From Moringa oleifera (taxonomy: Eukaryota > Streptophyta > Magnoliopsida > Brassicales > Moringaceae), in NCBI GenBank assembly GCA_021397835.1, contig JAJFZO010000234.1:710001-774000 (forward strand): DNA of 64,000 nt, read 5' to 3'. Below are positions 12,001-25,285 of this stretch, piece by piece; the first letter of the stretch is position 1; each line of letters opens with the position of its first letter. The notes beneath the pieces were generated by a model, which saw only the letters and a list, made by a program, of their open reading frames with translations, made no database searches and was not told the DNA's origin. The position numbers were made by a program, and so were the translations under genes.

Positions 12001-13126
12001 AAGAAGAAAAAATGGAGTCTTTGTCTAAAGAAATGCATTAAAAAAGGTCAGATGGATAAAACCTTTCAATGAGATAGTGCTTTTTTAACTCTCTCAAAAT
12101 GGAATCTATTCCAAACGTATATGCCATGGTTCCTCACTTCGATAGGGTACGAATATCTATATTGATGTTTTTAGATATTTTTTCAAGCCTATTGCTAATA
12201 CTAAGTAGCAGTCAAACATTTGAATCCATTTTTCATGATATTATGCATGGATCAGATACATCATGGCGCATTCTTCAGAAAAAAATTATGTCTTCCATAA
12301 TGGAATATGATAATTGAGATTTTAAGTAAGTGTTTACATAGTCTTTTTCCATCTGAAGAATCTCTTTCTAGTTGCTCTGGATCAATTAGGAGATTCTCTA
12401 GAAGAAATAAAAGGTTCTGGCGGCAACATGTTATAGAGTGGTGATCCTGCTTATGGGGTTAAATCACTACGTTTTAAAAAGAAATATTTGAATATCAGTT
12501 TCATCAATATCATAAGTATCATACCAAATCCCATCAATCGAATCACTTTTTCAAGAAATATGAGAATCTAAGTCATACAAGTAAAGAGATCTATTCATTG
12601 ATAAGAAAAAGAAAAAATGTGAGTGGTGATTAGATTGATGATAAAATAAAATCCTGGGTTGTGAACAGTGATTCGATTAATGATAAAGAAAGAGAATCCT
12701 TAGTTCAGTTCTCTACCTTAATGGTAGAAAAAAGGATTAATCGAATTTTATTGAGTCAGACTCATAATGATTGAACAACCGGGAACAATTTACTTATGAT
12801 ACTTAGTTGACATTGATAAAAAGTATCTAATGAATTGTGAGTTAAATACATCTTGTTTAGTAGAAAGACGGATATTCCTTGCTCATTATCAGACAATCAC
12901 TTATTCATAAACTTCGTGTGGGTCTAATAGTTTTCATTTCCCATCTCATGAAAAATTCTTTTCACTCCGCTTAGCCCTATCCCCTTCTAGGGGTATTTTA
13001 GTGATAGGTTCTATAGGAACCAGATGATCCTATTTGGTCAAATACTAAGCGACAAACTCCTATGTTCCTTTGATTACCATATTTCTAAATAAGTTCTTGG
13101 ATAACAAGTCGAAAGGTTTTCTTTTT

Positions 13127-13180
13127 GATGATATCAATATTGATGATAGTGACGATATTGATGCTAGTGACAATATTGAT
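13127..13180 (+). repeat. ycf2 18-bp repeat, three units (copy 1)
   Basis: Three 18-base units (13127, 13145 and 13163) encode [12 protein letters not shown] and ASDNID. This is the acidic Asp-rich repeat known to vary in number in plastid ycf2. The second copy has four units at the matching place (48895-48966). Confidence 0.8.
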
Positions 13181-15041
13181 GATATCGATCGTGAACTTGA
13201 TATGGAACTGCAGCTTCTAACTATGATGAATGCACTAACCATGGATATGATGTCAAAAATAGACCAATTTTATATCACCTTTCAATTCGAATTAGCAAAA
13301 GCCATATCTCTTTGCATAATATGGATTCCAAAAATTCATGATCTGGATATGAATGAGTTGAATTACTTATCCCTCGGTCTACTAATGAACTCTCTCTTTA
13401 GGGATTATGAAAGATGTTCCACTAGAAATTCTTGTTATTGCTTCTACTCATATTCCTCAAAAAGTGGATTCTGCTCTAATAGCCCCGAATAAATTAAATA
13501 CATGCATTAAAATACGAAGGCTTCTTATTCCACAACAATGAAAGCACTTTTTTACTCTATCATATACTAGAGGATTTCACTTGGAAAAGAAAATGTTCCA
13601 TACTAATGGATTTGAGTCCATAACCATGGGGTCCAACGCACGAGATCTTGTAATACTTACCAATGAGGCCCCATCGATTAGTATCACACAGAAGAAATCA
13701 ATTATAGACACTAATACAATTTGATCTACTCTTCATAGACAAACTTGGGATTTGCAATCCCAGGTAAGATTGGTTCAGGATCATAGGATTCTTTTCTATC
13801 AGATAGGAAGGGTTGTTGCACAAAATGTACTTCTAAGTAATTGCCCCATAGATCTTATATCTGTCTATATGAAGAAGAAATCATGTAACGAAGCGGATAC
13901 TTATTTGTACAAATGGTACTTCAAACTTGAAATGAGCGTGAAGAAATTAACGATACTTCTTTATCTTTTGAGTTGTTCTACCGGATTGATCGCTTAAGAC
14001 CTTTGGTGTCTACCTGGACTCGATGAAAAAAATGGGATCATTTCTTATGGATTCATTGAGAATGATTGTGATCTAGTTCATGGCTATTAGAAGTAGAAGG
14101 CGCTCTAGTAGGATCCTCATGGACAGAAAAAGATTGCAGTCGGTTTGATAATGATAGAATGACATTGCTTTTTCGATCTGAACCAAAGAATCCCTTATAT
14201 ATAATGCAAAATGGATCTTGTTCTATCGTTGATAAGAGATTTCTCTATGAAAAATATGAATCAGAGTTTGTAGAAGGGGAAGGAGAAGGAGTCCTCGACC
14301 CACAACAGATAAAAGAGGATTTATTCAATCACATAGTTTAGGCTCCTAGAATATGGCACCCTTGGAGCTTTCTATTTGATTATATCAAAAGGCCCAATGA
14401 ATTGGGATTTCCCTATTGGGCCAGGTCATTTCAAGGCAAGCGGATCATTTATGATGAAAAGGATGAGCTTCAAGCGAATGATTCAGAGTTCTTGTAGAAT
14501 GGAACCATGCAGTAGCAAACCCGATATAGATCTTCCAAAAAACAAGGCTTTTTTCGAATAAGCCAATTCATTTAGGACCTTGCGGATCCACTATTTTTCC
14601 TATTCAAAGATCAGCCTTTTATCCCTATGTTTTAACATCAAGAATTTTTTGCAAATAAAGATATGTCAAAGGGGCTTCTTACTTCCTAAACAGATCCTCC
14701 TACATTTATATATAAATGCTAGTTTATTAAGAATACACAAGAAAAGCACTTCGAATGGTTGATTCATCGCCAGAGATGGCTTAGAACCAATAATTCATTA
14801 TTTAATGGATTTTTTCGTTCTAATACTCCATCCGAGAGTTATCAGTATTTATCAAATCTGTTCCTATTTAATGGAACACTATTAGATCAAATGACAAAGA
14901 CATTATTAAGAAAAAGATGGCATTTTTGAATGAAATGAAAATTGGATTCATGTAATAGGAGAAAGGTTTCCCATTACTTAGACAGAAAGATATGTGGCCA
15001 TAAAATAGGGACTAAGTGGAATATAATTGACTGGGTGGTAG

Positions 15042-15573
<532 letters not shown>

Positions 15574-15877
15574 AACTCGATAGTCCTAATTTTGTTTTGG
15601 GAATGTCCAGTGCTAAAGCCACCAAATGGTAAGTCACAATTCCCTAAAACGGACTATATAATGTACTTTATCTATTGGGTTACGGGGGCATTTTACCAAA
15701 GGTTTATATTATATCAATCTACCCTTGTGTGATTCCTATTGAAGCATATACAGGGGGGGCGCAAGGTGGATGATTTGAAAGCAGACTCCCTATTCATTAG
15801 ATAGAGAAAGAGAAGATCGCCAAGATTTTGTGATTTGCTGCCGAACTTATTCCAATTTAATGAGCATTTCAATATTA
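15574..15877. other. ycf15-trnL spacer
   Basis: Plastid inverted-repeat spacer. I see no gene. Confidence 0.6.
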
Positions 15878-15958
15878 TGCCTTGAAGAGGACTCGAACCT
15901 CCAAGCTCTTTGGCATGAGATTTTGAGTCTCATGTGTCTACCATTTCACCACTAAGGC
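15878..15958 (-). tRNA. trnL-CAA: Plastid tRNA-Leu (CAA), NUPT copy
   Basis: On the minus strand it begins GCCTTAGTGGTGAAATGG and ends CTCTTCAAGGCA, 81 bases, with the anticodon loop ACTCAAAATC intact. Most of the long variable arm and the T-loop GGTTCGAGTCC are kept. Only a few changes are seen relative to the usual plastid gene. It is unlikely to be expressed as part of a decayed insert. Confidence 0.9.
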
Positions 15959-16543
15959 ATCTTGAAAGTGAATAGTATTCCATGAATATGATATCTATCT
16001 AGTGTGATGCATGGAATATATAACAAAGTTAGAGTGTTGGAGTATTTTTATTGATCGGTCATGTCATATAGGCCCAAGTCAAACATTCAATTGCTTAATT
16101 TGAGTTATTTGGAGGATGTCTTATATATAATATATTAATTATCAAAAAGATGGACAATTAAACCTATTTCTCGATTTAATAAAGCCCAAAGAGGTGAATA
16201 GGGTCCTATATAACGAGATATATGTGAAATGTAGGTTCAATTACACCTATTCCTAATCCTAAATGGATTGTGACGATGTGGGGATCTACATATAAACATA
16301 GTATCTATTTAGATATGCTCGAATGTTCTCATAATGAGAATATATATAACCTTATTCCAGTCTAGTTTGGTATGGACTGAACTTATAATCATGGAATTAA
16401 CTCTATCATCAAATTACAGATTATAAGTTCATAACCTTAGCCCATTCCCATTTTGGGTGGAACCGATCTAATTCTTTGATTCCGGTTAGTATTAGTAAGA
16501 AGGATCTTGAACTAAGAAATAGATTCTAGAAGCTAACTAGAAA
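15959..16543. other. trnL-ndhB spacer (block 1)
   Basis: Plastid spacer, paralleled by 50819-51412 in block 2. No gene is seen. Confidence 0.7.
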
Positions 16544-18680
16544 CTAAAAAAAGGTATCCTGAGCAATCCAATAATCGGGTTCATTGATATTCCTGGTATA
16601 GTAAATGCTATCACACATACAATCATACTCAATTCGATGGAATTGTTTGATCTTAAAAGGGATCTTTTATAATTTTACACGTGAGGGATTATTTATTGGT
16701 TTTGTCCAGTCATTAATAACTTGATTATTTTTAGATAATATAGATAGAAAGAACAGTCGTAAGGAGTCCTATTAAATCCAAGAAATACAGGTCTGTCTGC
16801 CATTCACACCAGAATAAATGGAGTTTTTTGAAAAAACCTGCTAGTGGAGGAAGATCTCCTAGGGATAAAAGACATAGAGCTAAAAAGAGAACCAAAAAAG
16901 GATCTTTTGTGTATAATCTTCCATAATCTCAAATGTTATCAGTTTCGATACGTAGAAAAAATGATATAATGCAAGCAAAAATTCCTAGATTCATGGAGAT
17001 ATAGAATAGCATATAAGGTATCATGCTCGCATATCCACCATTTGAGTCTCCAAAAATTATTCCAATAATTACATATCCGATTTGACCTATATGTTTCATG
17101 CTAGTTTGAGTAATAGCAATGAGATTTCCTAATATCATGCTAAGAATAGGTAGGATTTCTAGAAGAAGATGCCATTCGTTTGATGAGAAATAAAAAGGAA
17201 TATCAAAAATTTGAGTGGTTGAAGCTGAAGTAGCTACTTTTGAAGTAACAGAAAGAAAAGCAACGACTAGATGGGAGAGTTAGAGTCGAAAAGAGAATTC
17301 CTCACTTATTTCTCTCATTCAAAACCGTGCATAAGACTTTCATCTTGCACGGTTCCTAAGTGATAAATGTAAAGAAGAACTCATCTTTTTTCTTTTTTGA
17401 TTACCTTCCTCAAGTGAGGAATACTTCATCAGTAGTTGTGAATGACTGATTTTTCTCAATCTTGTCGACTTTGTTCTATAGGAGCAAGTCAGAAAGATTG
17501 AAAAACAAAACCATTTGATTTGATTAGTTCTCAATAGCCATGAGATGATCATCTTAGGGTGATCCATTTGTCGATGGATACTCCTATTACACTTATGGTC
17601 TTTAAAGGATGAGAAACAACTATGTAGCATCTACATCGTGAATTCAAGTATCGTACACATCATCAGTCTGATCCGTTGTAGGAACTATCCATAATAACGA
17701 ACTTGCAAAATGGATCTGTTTATCATAAAGAGATTCGTTGTTCTTGACCCTACTTCACCTTAATTGTTATTCGAATAAGTCAAAGTTATGTTTGGTCTAA
17801 GTGGGGATAGTATTCTCTTCTGCATGTCCATGGAGTTTTGAAAAATTCAAACATCTTAGAGATAGATAATAGATAGAGAGGTAAAAATTTATCAAAAGAA
17901 CCGTACTCCTTCGTATACGTCACAAGTCCATTAATGAGAAGGGGCTGGGGAAAGCTTAAACCCAATTCCTACATTGATGAATATAAATGCAATTGAAATT
18001 CTTGGGGAGTTATACATTTGTGTATTGATAAGACCATTCACTATTTCTTAAAGCTAAATCTCTCCCCCGGATGAACCATATAGCCAAGAGAAACCATTAA
18101 CCAGAATAAAAGAGCTTGCCTTACCCCTGAATAAATATTTCATAGTAGCCTTATTAGACAATACATCTTTCTTGGCATATCCAGATAATAGGTAGAAGCA
18201 AAAACTGAAACATTATGGAGGTACAAAGATAGTTATTAAATCGTTAGCACCCATAAAAACATTCCTCTTAGAGTAGTTGTTAATACGAATAATAGAAACT
18301 CTATTATGGCCATTTTTGTACATTCAATGTACTTTACGGATAGAGGAATATAGACAGTTGAATAGTAGAATAAGAAATTCAAAGATTTCGTTGAAATTGT
18401 TCGTTTAGAAATTTCCTGAAAAGCTAATCATAGGTTCTTCTCTCCATCGAAGCAATAAGGCCGTTATGCTCATTACTAAACTTGTTGAAGAGATGAAATA
18501 CAACCAAGGTATATCTTTTTGATTATAGGTTAAATCGATCATCAGAAGAAAAAGTAGGCCAAAAATTAGGATATATTTTGATAAAATAAAAATTTCATCA
18601 AAGAGAAGCAAATGAAAGGCTTTCATTAAAATTCTCATAAAATCGAGAATGAAATTTTCACTCTGTACATGCCAAATCAT
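16544..18680 (-). pseudogene. ndhB: ndhB copy 1 (plastid NDH subunit 2)
   Basis: NdhB is a membrane subunit of the plastid NADH dehydrogenase-like complex in cyclic electron flow. Exon 1 runs from the start at 18680 ([16 protein letters not shown]) to about 17907. A group II intron (17906 to about 17288, 5' end changed from GTGCG to GTACG) follows. Exon 2 ends at the stop 16544-16546. Recognisable parts are [20 protein letters not shown] and [20 protein letters not shown] (about 16990-17050). Seven residues (RMLAYSS) are missing in exon 2 relative to block 2 (near 17100), and stops and shifts are scattered. It lies just upstream of rps7 in plastid order. Confidence 0.92.
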
Positions 18681-19001
18681 GAATTAGTAACTGCATCAAA
18701 TCTCCAAAAACATCCTAATTGTTTCAAACTTTCTATTTTGGAATGGGATATTTATGGAATCCTCATGAATAAGATCAAACCTTATTCCATGGTATTTACA
18801 TGAGATTCCTTTTTCTTATTCTTAAGCAATTCCCCAAGAGGGCTTAGTTGATCCATGATTTATGTTTCGTCTTTTGTTTCCTTTTCATTTGTTTTGAGAA
18901 ATAGATCAATCAATTCTAATTTTTTATTTTCCTATTGATTTTTTTCAATTGAGATGTATGGATCCATGGATCTATGTGTCTATATAGATCATGTTCATGG
19001 A
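18681..19001. other. ndhB-rps7 spacer (block 1)
   Basis: Plastid spacer, paralleled by 53631-53953. No gene is seen. Confidence 0.6.
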
Positions 19002-19471
19002 TTAACGAAAATGTTTAAAAGCTCTATTTACCTCTTCCATTCAATGAGTCTCTTCCTTTTTGTGCATGGCATCGCCACTCCCTTTGGTAGTATTTGCTAA
19101 TTTGGAACTTAATTTGAAAGCCATATTTCGACCTAGACATTTTTAGGATGCCCTTAATAACCAATGAATGGCAAGTGCTTTTCCTTATGTGGATCTTATT
19201 TCAATGGGAACTTGATGAGTTAATCTGCCTATACGTCTTGCTTTTACTGCTATATCGGGAGTTACTCCATGTATTACTTGACGTAAAACAGATAGTGGAT
19301 TTGTTTTTGTCTTTTGTTGAATCTTTTTCAAGGCTCAATAGATAATTTGATAAGCCAATGATTTTTTTTTTCGTGTTTCAGAATACGGTTAACCAACATG
19401 TTAACTAATCGATTACGACAAATTGGATCAGATTTTCTAGTTTTTTCTTCTACAATACCTCAATGTGACAT
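19002..19471 (-). pseudogene. rps7: rps7 copy 1 (plastid ribosomal protein S7)
   Basis: On the minus strand it starts at ATG 19469-19471 (MSH-stop, where most plastids have MSRRGTVEEK) and continues [20 protein letters not shown]. It ends at TAA 19002-19004 after RAF. The stop at codon 4 fits a C-to-T change in CGA, and a frameshift follows around 19360. The full length of about 155 codons is retained. It lies downstream of the rps12 3' exons as in all plastomes. Confidence 0.9.
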
Positions 19472-19524
19472 GAGCATGAAAGGGGTTCAAGAATCAGTTT
19501 TCTTTTTATAAGGGCTAAAATCAT

Positions 19525-20279
19525 TTGTTTTGGCTTCTTGACTTCATATTGTAAGGTGGATCTCCCAAGACATGAAAGATCTCCCTCTAAACCATACATA
19601 CGACTTTCATTAAATATTGCTTTCCACATAATTCTATATGTATCTATGAGATTGAGTATGAAATTCTATTTTTTTCACTTTAAATTGAGTATTTGTTTCC
19701 CTCCTTTTCCTACTAGGATTGAAAATCCTATATTTTACATATCCATACGATTGAGTCCTTGGGTTTTTAAAATAGTGTCAAAAGAAGTGTTTCGAATCTT
19801 TGATATTTAACCTAAATCTATTCTAAAAAAGTCAAGGCATTTCGAATTATTTGTTGACATGGACAAAGTTAGGGAAAACCTCTAAAATTATTTCAATTTT
19901 GGACCTTGGACATATAATAGTTTCGAATCAAATCTCTTTAGAAAGAAGATCTTTTGTCTCATGGTAGCCTACTATAGTCCCCTTACGAAACTTTCGTTAT
20001 TGGGTTAGCCATACACTTTACATGTTTCTAGCGATTCACATGGCATCATCAAATGATACAAGTCTTGGATAAGAATCTACATCGCACTCAAACAATGTGA
20101 TATCTTACACCGGGTAACTCCTTAACCCTTCCCCCTCTTATTAAGACTGCAAAATGTTCTTGTGAATTATGGCCAATACCAGATATATAAGCAGTGATTT
20201 CAAATCCAGAGGTTAATCATACTTTAGCAAGTTTACGTAAGGTAGAGTTTGGTTTTTTGAGGGTGATAATGGAAAAGTT
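19525..20279 (-). pseudogene. rps12: rps12 3' exons (exons 2 and 3), copy 1
   Basis: Plastid rps12 is trans-spliced; only exons 2 and 3 lie in the inverted repeat. Exon 2 (about 20279-20078) reads PKKPNSTLRKLAKVWLTSG and [17 protein letters not shown]. Exon 3 (about 19551-19525) encodes YEVKKPK, and its stop TAA is changed to CAA. About 50 bases at the 3' end of exon 2 are missing relative to block 2 (near 20090, where GCACT meets CAAACAATG). Exon limits are approximate. Confidence 0.85.
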
Positions 20280-22124
20280 GACAGATAAATCACCCTCACC
20301 GCCACTCTACAGAACCATACATGAGATTTTCACCTCATATGGCTCCTCGTTCAATTCTTTTGAAGTCATTGGGTCCTTTTCCTCGTTCAAGAATCTCCTC
20401 CCTTCTTCCACTCTATCTCGAAGAGTAACTAGGACAAACTCAGTCACGTTTTCATATTCCAATTGAACACTTTCCATGTTTGATTATTCACAAAGGAGAA
20501 GATTCTTCTTTTTACCAAACATCTGTAGATCCAATCACACGATCTTATAATAAGAAACAAGAGATCTTTCTCGATCAATCCCTTTGCCCCTCATTCTTCG
20601 AGAATCAAAAGGATACTTTTTCAAGTTTGAATTTGTTCATTTAGAATCTGGGTTTTTCTACTTCATTTTTATTTATTTATTTATTATTTTTTTCACTCTC
20701 TTTTCTTTTTTATATATTTTTTTATTTTATTCCCTTCCATCATTCCTTCCTTAAGTCCCATAGGTTTGATTCTATGGAATCTGACCCATTTTCTCATTGA
20801 GCGAAGGGTACGAAATAAATTAAATCAAATTGATTTTTCAATCAAAAGCACTATGTGAAATCTTTGGTTTTCTCCTCTTTCTTTATCCCTATCCCATAGG
20901 GATAGCACTTGCATCAATAGAAAACCTTTTCTTCTGTATCTATATGAATTAACTATGAATTGATATTATTACATTTCAATTCCTTACCGATGCCCTTTAA
21001 GAAAAATCTCGAATTAGATCCCAAATTAACGAGTTAGTGTGAGCTTATCCATGCGGTTATGCACTTTTCGAATAGGAATCCATTTTCTAAAAGATCCTGG
21101 CTTTCGTGCTTTGGTAGGTCTTCGAGATCCTTTCAATGACCTATGTTGTGTCGAAGGGATATCTATATGATCCGATCGATTGCGTAAAGCCCGTAATAGC
21201 AGTGGAACTAGGGAAAGTATACATAAGTATACAGTTAAATTAGTATTAGATTAGTGTTAGTTAGTGATCTTGGCTCAGTGAGTCTTTTCTTCTGTGATTA
21301 ACTATTAGCACCAGTCCTGCATTTTGTCTCTGTGGGTCAAGAAGAAAGAAGGCTCAGCGGGAATAGAATCGTACCATAGAAGCAAGGAGGTCAACCTCTT
21401 TCAAATGTACAATATAGGTTCTGGCAATGCAATGTAGTTGGGCTTTCACGTTGATCCGAGTGAATCATCCTTTTCATGGAGATAAATCTTTGCCTACTTG
21501 GCAAGAGGATAGCAAGTTACAAATTCTATTTTGATAGGACATGTATTTCTATTACTATCAAATTCATAAATGAACTTGATGGTAGGGGTTACAATTATCC
21601 TTTTTGTAGTAATGAATCTTGTATGTGTTCCTAAAAAAAGGAATTTTTTCAATTTTTCAGGGTCATAAAGGGTGTGAAAACACATAAGAACTCTTGAATG
21701 GAAATGGAAAAGAGATGTAACTCGAGTTCCTTCGGTAATGGGAAGATCTTTGGCCTAAGATGAAGGGGTTAATCCATATCATCTTCTAGTTTTTCTATTT
21801 TTTTAAGAAAAGAATACCATTTCTCCTACCCATATCGAATAAAACATGTTGAGCCAAATCTTCTTCATGTAAAACTAGATTGATTTAGATCGGGAGAATC
21901 ATACGGTTTTATGTTATGAAACCATATGCTATGGCTCGAATCCATAGTCAATCTTATCTCTACTAGGAGCAATTGACAATTGAATCCAACTTTTTCCATT
22001 ATTTTCATTTTATATTCATAATAGCACGAAAGGGAAGCCTAGCTTCAAGTTGCTCAAGAATAGTGGCCTTGAGTTTCTCAACCCTCTGCCTTAGGATTAG
22101 TCAATTCTATTTCTTGATGGGGGA
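20280..22124. other. rps12-trnV spacer (block 1)
   Basis: A long plastid inverted-repeat spacer, matched in block 2 by 55273-57146. It holds a T-rich, TTTA-repeated stretch (about 20670-20745). No gene is seen; open frames here are short and have no recognisable similarity. Confidence 0.7.
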
Positions 22125-22196
22125 AGGGATATAACTCAGCGATAGAATGTCACTTTGACGTGGTGGAAGTTATCAGTTCGAGCCTGATTATCCTTA
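22125..22196 (+). tRNA. trnV-GAC: Plastid tRNA-Val (GAC), NUPT copy 1
   Basis: A 72-base gene starting AGGGATATAACTCAGCGATA, with anticodon GAC in TTTGACGTG. The T-loop GTTCGAGCC is intact. Acceptor pairing is weakened at the 3' end (TCCTTA where TCCCTA pairs with AGGGAT). It lies upstream of rrn16 as in plastids. Confidence 0.9.
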
Positions 22197-22406
22197 AACC
22201 TTTTGACTTGCTCCCTCACTGTGATCGAATAAGAATGGATAAAAGGCTCATGAGATGGATGCGGGGGGGTAGGGATGGTAATATTTCTAAGAGCGAACTC
22301 CAGGCGAATATAAAGAGCATGGATACAAGTTATCCTTTGGAATGAAAGATAATTCCAAATTAACTTTGTCTACGAATAAGGAAGCTATAAGTAATGCAAC
22401 TATGAA
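22197..22406 (+). promoter_or_regulatory. Relic of the rrn operon promoter region, copy 1
   Basis: The plastid-polymerase promoter of the rRNA operon normally has TTGACG and TATATT. Here the aligned hexamers are TGGATG (22256-22261) and AATATT (22280-22285). The -35 element is therefore lost, while the flanking run GGGGGGGTAGGGATGG is kept. Compare 57278-57307 in block 2. Confidence 0.6.
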
Positions 22407-23903
22407 TCTCATGGAGAGTTCAATCCTAGCTTAGGATGAACGTTGGCAGCATGCTTAACACATGCAAGTCAGATGGGAAGTGGTGTTTCTAGTGGCAAAT
22501 GGGTGAGTAATGCGTAAGAACCTGCCCTTGGGAAAGGAACAACAACTGAAAACTGCTGCTAATACCCCGTAGGCTGAAGAGCAAAATGAGGAATCCACCC
22601 GAGGAGGGGCTCGCATCTGATTAGCTAGCTGGTGAGGCAATAACTTACCAAGGCAATGATCAGTAGCTGGTATGAGAGGATGATTAACCACACTGGGAAT
22701 GAAACACAGCCCAAACTCCTACGGGAGGCAGTAGTGGGGAATTTTTCATAATGGGCGAAAGCCTAATGGAGCAATGCCGCATAGAGGTAGAAGGCCCGCG
22801 GGTCCTAAACTTCTTTTCCCAGAGAAAAAGTGATGATGGTATCTAGGGAATAAGCATCAACTAACTCTGTACCAGTAACCACAGTGATATAAAGGATGCA
22901 AGTGTTATCCGAAATGATTGGCCCTAAAGTGTCTGTAGGTGGCTTTTTAAGTTATCATCAAATCCCAGGGCTCAACCATGGACAGTTAGTGGAAACTACC
23001 AAGCTGGAGTATGGTAGGGGTAAAGGAAAATTTTGGTAGAGCGATGAAATGCGTAGAGATAAAAAAAAAACGCCAATGGCGAAAGCACTCCACTGGGCCG
23101 ACACTGACACTGACACTGAGAGATGAGAGCTAAGGGAGCGAATAGGATTAGATACCCTAATAATCCTAGCCATAAACGATGGATACTAGGCGCTGTGCAT
23201 ATTGACCCGTGCAGTGTTGTAGCTAATGCGTTAACTATCCCGTTTAGGGAGTACGTTCGCAAGAATAAAACTTAAAGGAAATGATAAGGGCCCATACAAG
23301 TGGTGAAGCATGTGGTTTAATTCGATGCAAAATGAAGAACCTTACAAGAGCTTGACATGACGTGAATCCTCTTAAAAGAAAAGGGTGTCTTCGGGAACGC
23401 AGACATAAGTGGTGTGTGGTTGTCGTCAGCTTGTGCCATAAGGTGTTGGGTTAAGTCCTGCAATGAGTGCAAACCTTGCGTTTAGCTGCCACTATTAAGT
23501 TTGAAACCCTGAGCAGACTACTAGTGATAAGCCAGAGGAAGGTGAGGATGACATCAAGTCATCATGCCCCTTATGCCTTGGGCGACGCATATGTTATAAT
23601 GGTTGAGACAAAGGATTGTGATCCCGCTAGGGTGAACTAACTCTAAAAACCTGTCCTCAGTTCAAATCGTAAGTCGTAACTCACTTGCATGAAGCCGAAA
23701 TCGCTAGTAATCACTAGTCAACCATACAATGGTGAATTCGTTCCTGAGCCTTCTACACACCGCTCGTCACACTATGGGAGCTAGCCATGCTTGAAGTCAT
23801 TACATTAACTGTAATGACTGGGATGCTAAAGGCAAGGGTAGTAACTTAAGTGAAGTGGTAACAAGGTAGCCGTACTGGAAGGTGTGGCTGGATCACCTCC
23901 TTT
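22407..23903 (+). rRNA. rrn16: Plastid 16S rRNA, decayed NUPT copy 1
   Basis: It starts TCTCATGGAGAGTTCAATCC and ends GATCACCTCCTTT, about 1.5 kb, the usual plastid length. Conserved stretches such as GATTAGATACCC (23147) and TGGTTTAATTCGATGC are present. Changes are mostly C-to-T and G-to-A, for example CAGTAACCACAGTGATA at the normally invariant 530-loop region near 22870. A local expansion repeats GACACT three times (about 23098-23116). It cannot be a working plastid rRNA. Confidence 0.95.
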
Positions 23904-24200
23904 TTAGGGAGAGCTAATGCTTGTTGGGTATTTTGGTTTGGCACTGCTTCACACCTAAAAAAAAGCGAGCTATGTCTGAGTTAAACTTGGAGATGAAAGC
24001 CTTTTTTCTTTCTCGATAGTGAAGTAAGACCAAGCCTATGAGTTTATCATCCTAGGTCAGAACAAGTTGATAGGATCCCTTTTTATGCCCTTATGTTGCC
24101 ACACGAGAGGGACGTGCGATTTTAAAAAGGAAAGAGAAGAATGGGGTTTCTCTCGCTTTTGGCTTGGTATAGCGAGTCTCTAGCAAGAGGCCCACACAAT
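23904..24200. other. rrn16-trnI spacer (block 1)
   Basis: Transcribed spacer of the plastid rRNA operon. No gene is seen. Confidence 0.6.
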
Positions 24201-25221
24201 GGGCTATTAGCTTAATGGTAAAGCACACCCCTAATAATTATGTCATTGTACCTGGGCTGTGAGGGCTCTCAGCCACTTGGATAGTTCAAGGTGCTTATTA
24301 GCGCCTAACCTTAAGATGTGGATCATCCAAGGCACATTAGCATGGCGTACTTCTCCTGTTTGAACCGGGGTCTGAAACCAAACTTCTCCTCAGGAGGATA
24401 GATGGGGCAATTCAAGTGAGAACCAATATAGATCTAACTTTTTATTCACTTGTGGGATTCGGGCAATCCGAGGAGGACCACCATGACTCTTTTCTTCTCG
24501 GTAATCCATACATCCTTTACCAGTGTATAGAGAGCTATCTCTCGAGCACAAGCTTAGGTTCGACCTCAATGGGACAATAAAATGAAGCACCTAACAATGC
24601 ATCTTCACACATCAAGAACTATAAGACTACCCCTTTCATTCTAGGGTGATGGAGGGATCATACTATTCAAGCCTTTTTTTTTTCCATGCTTTTCTCGAAG
24701 GTTTAGAGAAAGCTCCGATCAATAGGTTGTTACACTTCCTCCCTTCCCAAAATGAAGAAGGTGAAATTCATTTTCCTTTTTGCAGGGACCAAGAGATTGG
24801 ATCTAGCCATAAGAAGACTGCTTGGCTGATAAATAAATCACTTCTTGGTCTTCGACCCCTTCAGTCATTACAAATGCCCCGAATCAGTGCAATGAGACAT
24901 GTTTATTTATCTATCTCTTGACTTAAAATGAGAGCAAGTTTGAAAGAGGATCTTAAAGTTTTTAGGGTTGACCCAACAGGTCTTTTAACACCCTTTTTTT
25001 TCTTCTCATTGGAGTTATTTCACAAATACTTGCCATGGTAAAGAAGAGGGGGCAACAAGCACACTTAGAGAGCATAGTACAACAGAGAGTTGTATGCTGC
25101 ATTCGGTAAAGATGAATCGCTCACAAAAAGGAATCTATTGATTCTATCCTAATTGGTTGGACCGTAGGTGCGATGATTTACTTCACAAGCGAGGTCTCTG
25201 GTTCAAGTCTAAGATGGCCCA
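24201..25221 (+). tRNA. trnI-GAU: Plastid tRNA-Ile (GAU), split gene, NUPT copy 1
   Basis: Exon 1 is 24201-24237 (GGGCTATTAG start) and exon 2 is 25187-25221 (GTTCAAGTCT, end TGGCCCA). A group II intron of about 950 bases lies between. The anticodon position reads AAT instead of GAT (CTAATAA). Position 1 of exon 2 begins AAGC where GGGC pairs in the plastid gene. Short open frames inside the intron carry no evidence of a gene; the intron usually holds the doubtful ycf68 frame. Confidence 0.9.
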
Positions 25222-25285
25222 GTTGCGCTAAGGAAAAGAGTAAAAGAAGCATTAGACTCCTTCATGCATGCTCCACTTGGCTTGA

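Larger units (their letters stand above)
8911..14955 (+). pseudogene. ycf2: ycf2 copy 1, 5'-truncated (Ycf2, plastid AAA-type protein)
   Basis: Ycf2 is a very large plastid protein, part of an inner-envelope ATPase complex linked to protein import. This copy starts at about codon 180, directly after the CACTA-B end, and runs to the stop TAA 14953-14955 (KIGFM). Clear stretches include LSPSKR (about 9160), [19 protein letters not shown] (about 9970), [18 protein letters not shown] (about 11230), [15 protein letters not shown] (12860) and NERFYITF-like sequence around 13260. The Walker A motif is broken (GSIGT-R-stop-SYLVKY, stop at 13025-13027). About 330 bases are missing near 12345, where LHSLFPSEE joins SLFLVALDQ. 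Dozens of stops and shifts occur. Confidence 0.93.

Noticed and set aside
13060..13242. Serine-rich 60-codon minus-strand frame
   Set aside because: It is the antisense of the ycf2 acidic repeat (GAT codons read as ATC/TCA), so a shadow.
17340..17630. 96-codon minus-strand frame between the ndhB exons
   Set aside because: It lies in the ndhB group II intron, and the matching frame in block 2 (52331-52576) differs; intron sequence, not a gene.
24646..24921. 91-codon open frame in the trnI-GAU intron
   Set aside because: The place corresponds to the doubtful ycf68 region of plastids. The product is not recognisable, and block 2 does not keep the frame.
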